A stretch of 7,679 bases of DNA from Candidatus Mediterraneibacter gallistercoris (lineage in GTDB: Bacteria; Bacillota_A; Clostridia; Lachnospirales; Lachnospiraceae). Positions 1 through 5,878 of this stretch are shown in pieces. The stretch is from positions 1-7,679 of the forward strand of contig DWWI01000193.1 in the NCBI GenBank assembly GCA_019119745.1, in the 5' to 3' direction. Made by a program: the position numbers and the translations under genes. Numbering within the stretch: the first letter of the stretch is position 1; every line of letters starts with the position of its first letter. Under the pieces are notes generated by a model. That model worked only from the letters and a program-made list of their open reading frames with translations, was not told where the DNA came from and made no database searches.

Positions 1-1107
1 TTCGATCACGACTTTATGATGGGATTCATATTTTTCTTTTAATCCTCCGAGGATCGCCAGACACTGCTCTTTCGTCGGCTCCTCCACGGATACGGGCTGG
101 AAACGCCGCTCCAGCGCCGCGTCTTTCTCAATATATTTGCGGTACTCGGCTATAGTCGTCGCGCCGATGAGCTGAAGCTCGCCTCTGGCAAGGGACGGCT
201 TTAAGATACTGGAAGCGTCGATCGCCCCTTCTGCTCCTCCCGCGCCGATCATCGTATGGATCTCATCCAGGAACAGGATCACATTTCCGTTTGATTCCAC
301 CTCGGAGATCAGCCCTTTCATACGCTCTTCAAACTCTCCGCGGTACTTGGAACCTGCGATCAGCCCCGGCAGGTCGAGCGTATAGATCCTCTTGTCTTTC
401 ATCTTCTCCGGAACCACGCCGGATGCGATCCGCTGCGCCAGTCCCTCGATGATCGCCGTCTTTCCAACGCCCGGCTCTCCGACCAGGCACGGATTGTTCT
501 TCGTCCTGCGGCTTAAGACCTGCATAAGCCGATGCATTTCTTCTTCTCTCCCCACTACCGGGTCGAGTTTTCCTTCTTCCGCTCTGGCCGTCATGTCCAT
601 ACAGAACTGATCCATCATAGAGCGGGAATTTCTCCCCTCTTCCTGTAATTCCTCCTGGTACTCTTTCGGATCCAGGCCTGCGGCGGCCAAAATATCCTGA
701 AATATTTTCTGAAGATTGATATTCAGCGTGATCAGTATACGGGTAGCCACACAGTCCACATCCCGGATCATGGACAGCAGCAGATGCTCTGTCCCGACCT
801 CCTCCGTGTGCAGCCTCCGCGCTTCCTTTGCGCTGTTCTCGAGAATATCTTTATAGCGCGGACTCTCCGCCGGCCTGCTCTTCACCTGCGCCTCGGTCTG
901 CGGCACGATCAGCTCGTCCATGAGCTGATAGATCTTCTCCTCCTCAACGCCGTTTCGGGCAAGGATCTGCCCTGCTACTCCGGAATACTCCTGCCTGAGC
1001 CCCAGAAGGAGATGCTCTGTCCCGATATAGGGATGCTGCATCTCCCTCGCTTTCTTCGCCGCATATTTAATAGCGTTCTCCGCCTGATTCGTATATGATA
1101 TGTGCAT
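1..1107 (-). CDS. clpC: ClpC-type AAA+ protein unfoldase, N-terminal 369 residues (cut by window edge)
   Basis: ATP-driven unfoldase subunit that, in this family, feeds substrates to the ClpP peptidase in the cytoplasm. The frame is open from position 1107 to the edge (369 codons; the family is about 810-850 aa). Two Clp_N repeats are visible, each with a GTEH motif (residues 29-32 and 105-108). The first AAA+ module follows: Walker A GEPGVGKT at 210-217, pore-loop KYRGEFEE with Tyr255, Walker B ILFLDE ending at D281-E282, and arginine finger ALERRF with R334/R335. The start at 1107 has AGGAGG 5 nt upstream. An in-frame ATG at 1134 would add nine residues but has a weaker AAGGAA. The gene starts 61 nt after the GntR gene with no visible terminator, so co-transcription is likely. 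The M-domain and the ClpP-binding loop lie outside the window, so ClpC rather than ClpB or ClpE rests on the N-terminal repeats. Confidence 0.9.
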   Translation of the reverse strand, partial: MHISYTNQAENAIKYAAKKAREMQHPYIGTEHLLLGLRQEYSGVAGQILARNGVEEEKIYQLMDELIVPQTEAQVKSRPAESPRYKDILENSAKEARRLHTEEVGTEHLLLSMIRDVDCVATRILITLNINLQKIFQDILAAAGLDPKEYQEELQEEGRNSRSMMDQFCMDMTARAEEGKLDPVVGREEEMHRLMQVLSRRTKNNPCLVGEPGVGKTAIIEGLAQRIASGVVPEKMKDKRIYTLDLPGLIAGSKYRGEFEERMKGLISEVESNGNVILFLDEIHTMIGAGGAEGAIDASSILKPSLARGELQLIGATTIAEYRKYIEKDAALERRFQPVSVEEPTKEQCLAILGGLKEKYESHHKVVIE

Positions 1108-1168
1108 AAAATCCTCCTGCATGCTCTTCTTCATTCAATATAGATTCCTTACAGAGAGTCGATAAGTC

Positions 1169-1537
1169 TCACTCATAGTCATCAAATATTTCATCCACCA
1201 GATCATGCACTTCCTGACGGGAAATATTCTTGCAGCAGCCGCGCGCGAGCACGATCCTAAGCGCGCGCCTCATCTCCCCCAACTGCTCCATCTTGTCAAT
1301 ATCAAGAGCGATCACCGCCCCGCGCCTCTTGTCCAGGCTGATATAGCCCTCTCTCTTCAGTACACTGTATGCCTTATTTACCGTGTGCATGTTTACGCCG
1401 ATCGTATCCGCGAGCTGGCGCACCGATGGAAGCGAATCCCCTTCATGTATCACGGACGTGGCGATTCCCATTATGATCTGATTACAGAGCTGGATATAGA
1501 TCGCTTCATCACTGTTGAAATCAACTTCTATGATCAT
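1169..1537 (-). CDS. GntR-family transcriptional regulator, YtrA/YhcF type (122 aa)
   Basis: Short DNA-binding repressor. Residues about 10-76 form the GntR winged helix-turn-helix: IYIQLCNQI, then GDSLPSVRQLADTIGVN (33-49), TVNKAYSVLKREGYI (52-66), and the wing at about 69-76. Only about 45 residues follow, so there is no FadR- or HutC-type effector domain; this is the layout of the YtrA/YhcF subgroup, which commonly controls the operon it sits in. I chose the ATG at 1537 because AAAGGAG precedes it at normal spacing and the protein then begins at the usual family position. The frame stays open back to 1702, but that extension (MGRYGAGSS...) is low-complexity, crosses the promoter and operator, and is not family-like. 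The gene is first in a probable operon with clpC. The effector and the targets beyond its own promoter are unknown. Confidence 0.88.
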   Translation of the reverse strand: MIIEVDFNSDEAIYIQLCNQIIMGIATSVIHEGDSLPSVRQLADTIGVNMHTVNKAYSVLKREGYISLDKRRGAVIALDIDKMEQLGEMRRALRIVLARGCCKNISRQEVHDLVDEIFDDYE

Positions 1538-1552
1538 GGAAAGCTCCTTTCT

Positions 1553-1583
1553 CTGGTGTGTTATAGACATGATAGCACACCAG
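1553..1583 (-). promoter_or_regulatory. Inverted-repeat operator, probably bound by the adjacent GntR regulator
   Basis: The arms are 12 bp with one mismatch: CTGGTGTGTTAT (1553-1564, plus strand) and ATAGCACACCAG (1572-1583), separated by 7 bp. The outer 8 bp of each arm match perfectly. The repeat covers the -10 box and the expected transcription start of the gntR promoter and ends 15 nt before the start codon. A symmetric GTG-rich, CTAT/ATAG site next to a YtrA-type gene fits autorepression. Binding is inferred from position and symmetry. Confidence 0.65.
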
Positions 1584-1597
1584 CTTCCCGCCGGCAA
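1569..1597 (-). promoter_or_regulatory. Sigma-A-type promoter of gntR-clpC
   Basis: On the minus strand: -35 TTGCCG (1597-1592), a 17-bp spacer, then an extended -10 TGC-TATCAT (TATCAT at 1574-1569). Transcription would begin near 1562, giving a leader of about 25 nt before the gntR ATG at 1537. The 17-bp spacing, TG extension and overlap with the operator support the call. No CtsR-type GGTCAAA tandem or CIRCE palindrome was seen around it. Confidence 0.6.
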
Positions 1598-1970
1598 GGA
1601 AATTTCGTGTTTGCTTGAAAGGATGATGCTGCAGCAATAAGAATAACCATCAGAATCGAATAAGGGATGCGGAAAAGAGGATCCTGCACCGTACCGACCC
1701 ACTTTACCTCATCCCCTCGAATCCATGTAACGCGATATCAAAATGCTCGTCCATTGGAACTCGCATTTTAACATCGCTAACATGGAGAACGAGGTGTATT
1801 CGGAACGCTCCATGTCGATGCACAGCTTATGCAGAATCCTCTTTTTCCGCTGTCTCATCCGGTCGGTAGTCATCCTTTTTCCGCAGCGGACTCTTCAACA
1901 AACACTCATATAAACCGGAAGAGATCAGAACTTAGTCGACAAAATTTATCATTTCGACCAGTTTTTTAAT
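1598..1970. other. Gene-poor stretch between the gntR promoter and the palindromic element
   Basis: No recognisable gene lies here. It contains the two short minus-strand frames listed separately, an 8-bp inverted repeat (ACATGGAG 1780-1787 / CTCCATGT 1808-1815), and an 11-nt palindrome TCCGCAGCGGA near 1880-1890 within a 10-bp direct repeat (CTTTTTCCGC). A further minus-strand frame from about 1757 to 1561 encodes a hydrophobic run (IPYSILMVILIAAASSF) but has no credible start signal and would run into the gntR promoter. The mixture resembles decayed coding sequence rather than a structured regulatory region. Confidence 0.4.
1709..1873 (-). CDS. Possible small ORF, 54 aa, unrecognised
   Basis: ATG at 1873, TGA at 1711-1709. 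The predicted peptide has a basic start (MTTDRMRQRKKR) followed by a mixed stretch with several Met and aromatic residues (SMLAMLKCEFQW) and ends ISRYMDSRG. AAAAGG lies directly against the ATG, too close to serve as a good ribosome binding site; a second in-frame ATG lies five codons in. It matches no family I know, and the other frames of this stretch are also partly open. It may be a remnant of a decayed gene or a chance ORF. Confidence 0.2.
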   Translation of the reverse strand: MTTDRMRQRKKRILHKLCIDMERSEYTSFSMLAMLKCEFQWTSILISRYMDSRG

Positions 1971-2042
1971 AGTAAACTTCGTGATTGCCGGGGAGATACT
2001 TCCGATTGGATAAACGCAGAAAATCATTCGGTTACAGCCCAT
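1827..2042 (-). pseudogene. Possible decayed gene fragment: two in-phase short frames split by one stop
   Basis: A minus-strand frame opens at ATG 2042 (AAAGGTG about 6 nt upstream), runs 36 codons to TAA at 1934-1932, and continues in the same phase for 34 sense codons to TAA at 1829-1827. The second part reads like a natural C-terminus: it starts VLISSGLYECLLKSPLRKK and ends in an acidic tail (DETAEKEDSA). One base change at the internal TAA would join the halves. The first half lies partly inside the left arm of the palindrome, so it may instead be a chance frame fused to an older gene remnant. I do not recognise the protein. Confidence 0.22.
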
Positions 2043-2350
2043 TTGATGCACCTTTCGGGACGGGCGGGGAGGGGATGCGGACGGCGACTGTGAAAGAATG
2101 TTAGACTAAGTTAAAGCCTGCGATACGGCGTTGATCGCTCAGATGCAGTTGTCTGAGTGAAGCGAGTTCTGCATCTGAGTGATCTGTATTTAGCCGTATC
2201 ACAGGCTTGTTACTTAGTCTTACGTTCTGTAACCGGAGCCGGAAGCATTCCCTCCCCGCCCGTCCTGATAACGTGGATCAACATACTGTGTACGAGTGAT
2301 TTTCAGATGATTTATTGACGGATATCTCCCCGGCAACCACGGAATTTACT
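1971..2350. repeat. 380-bp imperfect palindrome (foldback or MITE-like element)
   Basis: Left arm 1971-2148 and right arm 2169-2350 are reverse complements over nearly their whole length, around a 20-nt centre (2149-2168). Exact pairing blocks include TTGCCGGGGAGATA (1985-1998 with 2323-2336), GAAAATCA (2019-2026 with 2297-2304), GGACGGGCGGGGAGGG (2058-2073 with 2250-2265), GACTAAGT (2104-2111 with 2212-2219), AAGCCTG (2114-2120 with 2202-2208), GATACGGC (2122-2129 with 2193-2200) and CTCAGATGCAG (2138-2148 with 2169-2179). Paired coordinates sum to 4321-4323 across the outer blocks, so only small indels separate the arms. The ends are AGTAAA and TTTACT. No transposase, clear target-site duplication or poly-T terminator tail was found. 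The structure itself is certain; that it is mobile is inferred. Confidence 0.8.
2133..2184. repeat. Central hairpin of the palindromic element
   Basis: GATC-G-CTCAGATGCAG (2133-2148) pairs with CTGCATCTGAG-T-GATC (2169-2184): 15 Watson-Crick pairs plus one G-T, closing a 20-nt loop. The loop holds CTGAGTGA (2153-2160), which recurs in the right arm at 2176-2183, so the loop could also pair with the left arm in an alternative fold. No U-run follows on either strand, so it is not a typical intrinsic terminator. Confidence 0.6.
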
Positions 2351-3671
2351 TCCCCACTTTCGGGAACTGCATCTCAATCCTTGTCCCTCTTCCGGGCGCA
2401 CTGTCCACGCTGACCTTCGCCCCATGCAGGAGCGCCCCGTGTTTTACGATGGAGAGCCCCAGCCCGGTGCCGCCGCGCTCTTTTGAGTGGCTCTTGTCCA
2501 CACGGTAGAAGCGCTCGAATATGCGCTCATGGTGTTCTTTTGGGATCCCGATCCCGGTATCGGTCACTGTAACTTTCGGACCGTCCAGCGTATTGCCGAC
2601 CCAGACGGATACCCGTCCGTTCTCAACGTTGTATTTCACGGCATTTTCACATACATTATAGATCATCTCGTCAAGGATCTGACGGATACCGAAATAGTTC
2701 ACCGGCTCGCCGGTCACTTCCATATGGATATTCTTCTGGGACGCCTGAGGAGACAGGCGGCTGATGATCTCCCTTGTCAGCTCATAGAGATCTACCTCTT
2801 CTTTCTCCAATTCCACTGACTCTTCATCCAGTTTGGACAGTTTGATGATATCTTCGACCAGCGTGATCAGACGGCGTGCCTCTTTATAGATGCGCTCGGA
2901 AAATACCGGTATATCTGCCGGACGGACCATTCCGTTTTTCATGATCTCAGCGTAGCCGGATATCGAGGTAAGCGGAGTTTTAAGCTCGTGGGATACATTT
3001 GCCGAGAACTCTTTGCGCATATTTGCAACTGCTTCCTTTTCTTTATTCTGCCGGTCCATAGCCTCCAGAAAAGGGATGAGTTCCGGATACGTCTTATTTT
3101 CGAGAGGATGCTCCAGATCCAGCTCATAGATCGGACGGACGAGACGTTTTGTCTGACATTTTGCAAGAAAGTACACAAGAATGATCATGACAGCCGCCAG
3201 ACCTGCCATAACCGGCAGCACATTGAGCGCAGTGATGACCAGCCCGTCCATGGATTTTGCCACACGCAGAATACTTCCGTCATTGAGTGACACTGCATAA
3301 TAGTACATCTCTCTTCCGAGCGTGTCCGACATCCGGACGTCTTCTCCTGTGCCGCCGGCCAGGGCTTCTTTTACTTCCGCGCGCCCGCTGTGATTTTCAA
3401 GTTTGCTCTCATTCTGGTCTGTATCATAGAGCACACTTCCGTCCGGCGCAATCTGCGTAATACGCGTCGATCTGTCTACTTCGTTCATCTCGCGAAGATA
3501 CTCCGGACCGGAAATATTGATCGCAGTCTGGATATATTTTGCCTCCTGCCTCACTTCCGCTTCGAGCAGGGACATATTTCTGTTATACATGATGATTGTC
3601 AATATAGCGTAAGAAAGAAGCAGGGTGGCGGTAAATACCATCACCATGCTTCTGAGTATCTTCTTTCTCAT
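2346..3671 (-). CDS. phoR: PhoR-type membrane sensor histidine kinase (441 aa)
   Basis: Membrane kinase that phosphorylates the adjacent response regulator. Residues about 9-29 form TM1, 31-147 an extracytoplasmic sensor segment containing IAPDGSVLYDTD (74-85), and 148-170 TM2. A short linker without a convincing HAMP or PAS domain leads to the HisKA motif SANVSHELKTPL with phospho-acceptor His228. The ATPase domain has the N box (N339, N343), G1 DTGIGI (371-376), F box FERFYR (385-390) and G2 GGTGLGL (400-406), so it looks catalytically complete. The ATG overlaps the regulator's TGA by 4 nt, implying translational coupling. Position after pst-phoU supports a phosphate-starvation role; B. subtilis PhoR is larger and carries a cytoplasmic PAS. 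The last codon and the TAA lie at the edge of the palindromic element. Confidence 0.85.
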   Translation of the reverse strand: MRKKILRSMVMVFTATLLLSYAILTIIMYNRNMSLLEAEVRQEAKYIQTAINISGPEYLREMNEVDRSTRITQIAPDGSVLYDTDQNESKLENHSGRAEVKEALAGGTGEDVRMSDTLGREMYYYAVSLNDGSILRVAKSMDGLVITALNVLPVMAGLAAVMIILVYFLAKCQTKRLVRPIYELDLEHPLENKTYPELIPFLEAMDRQNKEKEAVANMRKEFSANVSHELKTPLTSISGYAEIMKNGMVRPADIPVFSERIYKEARRLITLVEDIIKLSKLDEESVELEKEEVDLYELTREIISRLSPQASQKNIHMEVTGEPVNYFGIRQILDEMIYNVCENAVKYNVENGRVSVWVGNTLDGPKVTVTDTGIGIPKEHHERIFERFYRVDKSHSKERGGTGLGLSIVKHGALLHGAKVSVDSAPGRGTRIEMQFPKVGK

Positions 3672-4342
3672 GCAGCCCCTCCGACACGGTATCCGACGCC
3701 GCGGACCGTCTGAATGATCTCGCCTTTTTCGCCGAGCTTCTGGCGCAGTGTCCTGATGTGGACGTCTACCGTTCTCGTCTCGCCGTCAAAATCATAGCCC
3801 CATATCTCTGTGAGGAGCTGGTCTCTCGTCAGCACGATGCCCTGGTTGCGCATCAGTTTTTCAAGCAGTTCAAATTCCTTGAGAGTCAGAGAGATTTCCT
3901 TGCCGTCTACCGTAACTTCATGTTTTTTCACGTCTACATGGACTCCTGCCGTCTCCATATCCATGCGGTCCTCCACCTTTCCGGTGCGTCTTAATACCGC
4001 TTTGATACGGGAGACAAGCTCCATCATGCCGAAAGGCTTCGTCACATAGTCGTCTGCTCCGGAGTCCAGGCCGACCACCTTATCATACTCCGAACCTTTT
4101 GCAGTCACCATGATCACCGGGATGTTCTTCGTCTTCTGCGAAGATTTGAGCTTTTTCAGAAGTTCGAGCCCGTCGTCCCCGGGAAGCATGATATCGAGCA
4201 AAATAAGCTCCGGCGTATCAAACGCCAGAGCCTCCATAAAAGCAGAACCGTCTGCGAAACCTCTGGCCTTAAGACCGGTTGTCTCCAGTGTATATATTAC
4301 AAGTTCGCGGATGTTGTCGTCATCTTCCACGCAATATATCAT
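3668..4342 (-). CDS. phoP: PhoP/PhoB-type response regulator, OmpR family (224 aa)
   Basis: Transcription factor activated by phosphorylation, expected to bind Pho boxes upstream of phosphate-starvation genes. Receiver domain about 1-118: acidic pocket E6-D7-D8, phospho-acceptor D50 in LILLDIMLPGDDG, switch Thr80 in VIMVTA, and conserved Lys102 in YVTKPF. The OmpR-type winged helix spans about 126-222, with recognition helix TRTVDVHIRTLRQKLG (189-204) and the C-terminal hairpin VRGVGYRVG. The length is typical and all key residues are present. It begins 39 nt after phoU with AAGGAG about 10 nt before the ATG, and overlaps the kinase gene by 4 nt. The gap to phoU shows no terminator or clear promoter, so expression probably comes from the pst operon. 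The phosphate assignment is by context; OmpR-family sequence alone would not prove it. Confidence 0.87.
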   Translation of the reverse strand: MIYCVEDDDNIRELVIYTLETTGLKARGFADGSAFMEALAFDTPELILLDIMLPGDDGLELLKKLKSSQKTKNIPVIMVTAKGSEYDKVVGLDSGADDYVTKPFGMMELVSRIKAVLRRTGKVEDRMDMETAGVHVDVKKHEVTVDGKEISLTLKEFELLEKLMRNQGIVLTRDQLLTEIWGYDFDGETRTVDVHIRTLRQKLGEKGEIIQTVRGVGYRVGGAA

Positions 4343-4381
4343 CTTCTCAGTTCTCCTTCTTTTCTTCCAGTGTTCAGCGCA

Positions 4382-5050
4382 TCAGCCTTCGTGGATGATC
4401 GCGCTGTCTTTGTGTACGCCTGTGATAGAGAATTCTACCCACTCGGCGATATTTGTCGCATGGTCTCCGATACGCTCGAGATATTTTGTCACCATGATCA
4501 GATCGAAGATCCTCTTGCCGTTCTCGCCTTTTTCTTCCTTAATGAAATCGATCATCTCATCGCGGACTTCCTCGAAGTACTGGTCGATCTCATCGTCGGC
4601 TTTCATGACGCTCTGCGCGAGCTCAAGATCTCTGTTTACGTACGCTGTCACACTGTTGCGCACCATCTTGCTGACTTCAGAAGCCATCGTACCGATCACG
4701 TGGATCTCCTCTGTGGCAGCTACGCCTTTGGAAGAAATTATGATCTCGGCGATGTCGGAAGTCTGGTCTCCGATACGCTCCATATCCGTGATCATCTTAA
4801 GCGCTGCGGAGATCCTTCTGAGGTCCTTGGCTACCGGCTGCTGCTGCAGAAGAAGCTTCAGGCACAGTCTCTCGATATCTTTTTCGATCTGGTCGATCTC
4901 TTCGTCTTCTGTAATAATGATCTTAGCCTGCTCGATGCTACCGTCTTTGAGCGCCTGTGTCGCTTTAGCGATCGCAGTCTCGCAGAGTTCGCCCATGTGT
5001 GTGAGCTGTTCATCCAGTGAATGTAACTGTTCATCAAATTTATTGCGCAT
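4382..5050 (-). CDS. phoU: Phosphate signalling and transport regulator PhoU (222 aa)
   Basis: Peripheral cytoplasmic protein linking the Pst transporter to the PhoR kinase; in well-studied systems it holds the kinase inactive when phosphate is plentiful. The sequence is two tandem three-helix PhoU repeats. The diagnostic motif appears twice: ITDMERIGDQTSDIAE (87-102) and VTKYLERIGDHATNIAE (187-203). Each is preceded by an acidic helix of the metal-binding type (EDEEIDQIEKDIE 48-60; ADDEIDQYFEEV 151-162). The length matches the family (about 215-240 aa). It starts 3 nt after the pstB stop; its GGGAGG lies inside the pstB end, 12 nt from the ATG, so translation may be coupled to pstB. It ends in a short tail (HKDSAIIHEG) with no extra domain. 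Confidence 0.95.
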   Translation of the reverse strand: MRNKFDEQLHSLDEQLTHMGELCETAIAKATQALKDGSIEQAKIIITEDEEIDQIEKDIERLCLKLLLQQQPVAKDLRRISAALKMITDMERIGDQTSDIAEIIISSKGVAATEEIHVIGTMASEVSKMVRNSVTAYVNRDLELAQSVMKADDEIDQYFEEVRDEMIDFIKEEKGENGKRIFDLIMVTKYLERIGDHATNIAEWVEFSITGVHKDSAIIHEG

Positions 5051-5053
5051 AAT

Positions 5054-5803
5054 TTAACCGAACCTCCCTGTGATATAGTCTTCTGTTCTCTTATCAGCCG
5101 GTATGGAGAATAATTTCTCCGTATCGTTGTACTCTACAACCTCTCCGAGCAGGAAGAAAGCTGTGTTGTCAGATACACGGACTGCCTGCTGCATATTATG
5201 TGTGACCATGACAATAGTATAGTCTTTTTTCAGTTCCATCGCAAGGTCTTCGATCTTCGATGTAGAGATCGGGTCAAGGGCAGATGTAGGCTCATCCATC
5301 AGGAGCACTTCCGGCTCTACCGCAAGAGCTCTGGCGATGCACAGTCTCTGCTGCTGTCCGCCGGACATCCCCAGCGCGCTTGTTTTCAGACGGTCCTTGC
5401 ACTCGTCCCAGATCGCCGCGTTTCTCAGAGACTTTTCAACGATGTCATCCAGCTTTGCCTTGGAACGGATCCCGTGTGTCCTCGGTCCGAACGCGATGTT
5501 ATCATAGATGCTCATGGGGAACGGATTTGGCTTCTGGAATACCATTCCGACACGCTTTCTTAACATATTTACATCCATGCCTTTGAAGATATTCTCGCCG
5601 TCCAGGAGGATCTCGCCGTCGATGCGGCATCCCTCGACGAGGTCGTTCATACGGTTGATGGATTTGAGGAGAGTAGATTTACCGCATCCGGAAGGTCCGA
5701 TAAAAGCGGTGATCTTGTTTGCTTCGATCTCAAGATTCACATTCTTGAGGGCTTTAAAATCGCCGTAATATAAATCAAGATTCTTGATACTTAACTTAGA
5801 CAT
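5054..5803 (-). CDS. pstB: Phosphate ABC transporter ATP-binding protein PstB (249 aa)
   Basis: Cytoplasmic ATPase that powers phosphate import through PstC/PstA. All ABC motifs are present in order: Walker [10 protein letters not shown] (36-44), Q-loop Gln90 in [16 protein letters not shown] (the PstB-type version), signature MSGGQQQR (146-153), Walker [13 protein letters not shown] (166-177, D170, catalytic E171), and H-loop His202 in MVTHNM. The C-terminus DYITGRFG is typical of PstB, and the length is normal (about 250 aa). The signature reads LGMSGGQ where LGLSGGQ is common, a conservative change. The start at 5803 has AAAGGG 7 nt upstream. A 75-nt gap containing a perfect hairpin and a Pho-box-like repeat separates it from pstA, the largest spacing inside this operon, so pstB may have its own expression control. 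Confidence 0.97.
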   Translation of the reverse strand: MSKLSIKNLDLYYGDFKALKNVNLEIEANKITAFIGPSGCGKSTLLKSINRMNDLVEGCRIDGEILLDGENIFKGMDVNMLRKRVGMVFQKPNPFPMSIYDNIAFGPRTHGIRSKAKLDDIVEKSLRNAAIWDECKDRLKTSALGMSGGQQQRLCIARALAVEPEVLLMDEPTSALDPISTSKIEDLAMELKKDYTIVMVTHNMQQAVRVSDNTAFFLLGEVVEYNDTEKLFSIPADKRTEDYITGRFG

Positions 5804-5824
5804 TTCCTATCCCTTTCTTGGTTG

Positions 5825-5857
5825 GGGACGTAGTAAAACCCGATTTGACTACGTCCC
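5825..5857 (-). promoter_or_regulatory. Perfect 10-bp intercistronic hairpin between pstA and pstB
   Basis: GGGACGTAGT and its exact reverse complement ACTACGTCCC (5825-5834 and 5848-5857) close a 13-nt loop. No U-run follows in the minus-strand transcript (CCAACC comes next), so it is not a standard terminator. It lies between the pstA stop and the pstB ribosome binding site. Likely roles are an RNA-processing or 3'-end stabilising stem that sets the permease to ATPase ratio, or a protein-binding palindrome. Confidence 0.6.
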
Positions 5858-5859
5858 TG

Positions 5860-5876
5860 TTCACAGTTTTTTCACA
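5860..5876 (+). promoter_or_regulatory. Pho-box-like tandem repeat upstream of pstB
   Basis: TTCACA (5860-5865) is repeated exactly at 5871-5876, an 11-bp period. This matches the Bacillus PhoP box form TT(A/C/T)ACA repeated with 5-bp spacers; read on the minus strand it is TGTGAA-N5-TGTGAA, resembling the E. coli box in spacing. Only two units are visible, and they are inverted relative to pstB if the Bacillus orientation applies. The site sits just after the pstA stop, about 57 nt before pstB. It is short and could be chance. Confidence 0.3.
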
Positions 5877-5878
5877 AT

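Noticed and set aside
782..1025. Exact 16-bp direct repeat AGATGCTCTGTCCCGA at 782-797 and 1010-1025
   Set aside because: It encodes the GTEH motif of each of the two Clp_N repeats, so it reflects protein domain duplication rather than a DNA element.
1538..1702. N-terminal extension of the GntR regulator to the ATG at 1702
   Set aside because: It would translate through the promoter and operator, lacks a ribosome binding site and has no GntR-family similarity; 1537 has a good Shine-Dalgarno.
1932..1967. Weak hairpin GTCGA...TCGAC followed by six T on the plus strand, as a terminator
   Set aside because: The stem has only five clean pairs and no plus-strand gene would use it.
2101..2220. Intrinsic terminator for the pst-pho operon
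   Set aside because: The stem is strong but no U-run follows on the minus strand. The long palindrome may still block transcription, but not as a standard terminator.
1971..2350. CRISPR array, tRNA or known riboswitch in the long intergenic region
   Set aside because: There are no regularly spaced direct repeats, no tRNA cloverleaf, and no riboswitch core I recognise; the structure is one large inverted repeat.
4110..5057. Long plus-strand open frame of 315 codons
   Set aside because: It lies antisense to phoU and the regulator, is rich in Ser and Ile as a reverse-strand shadow would be, and crosses two well-identified genes.
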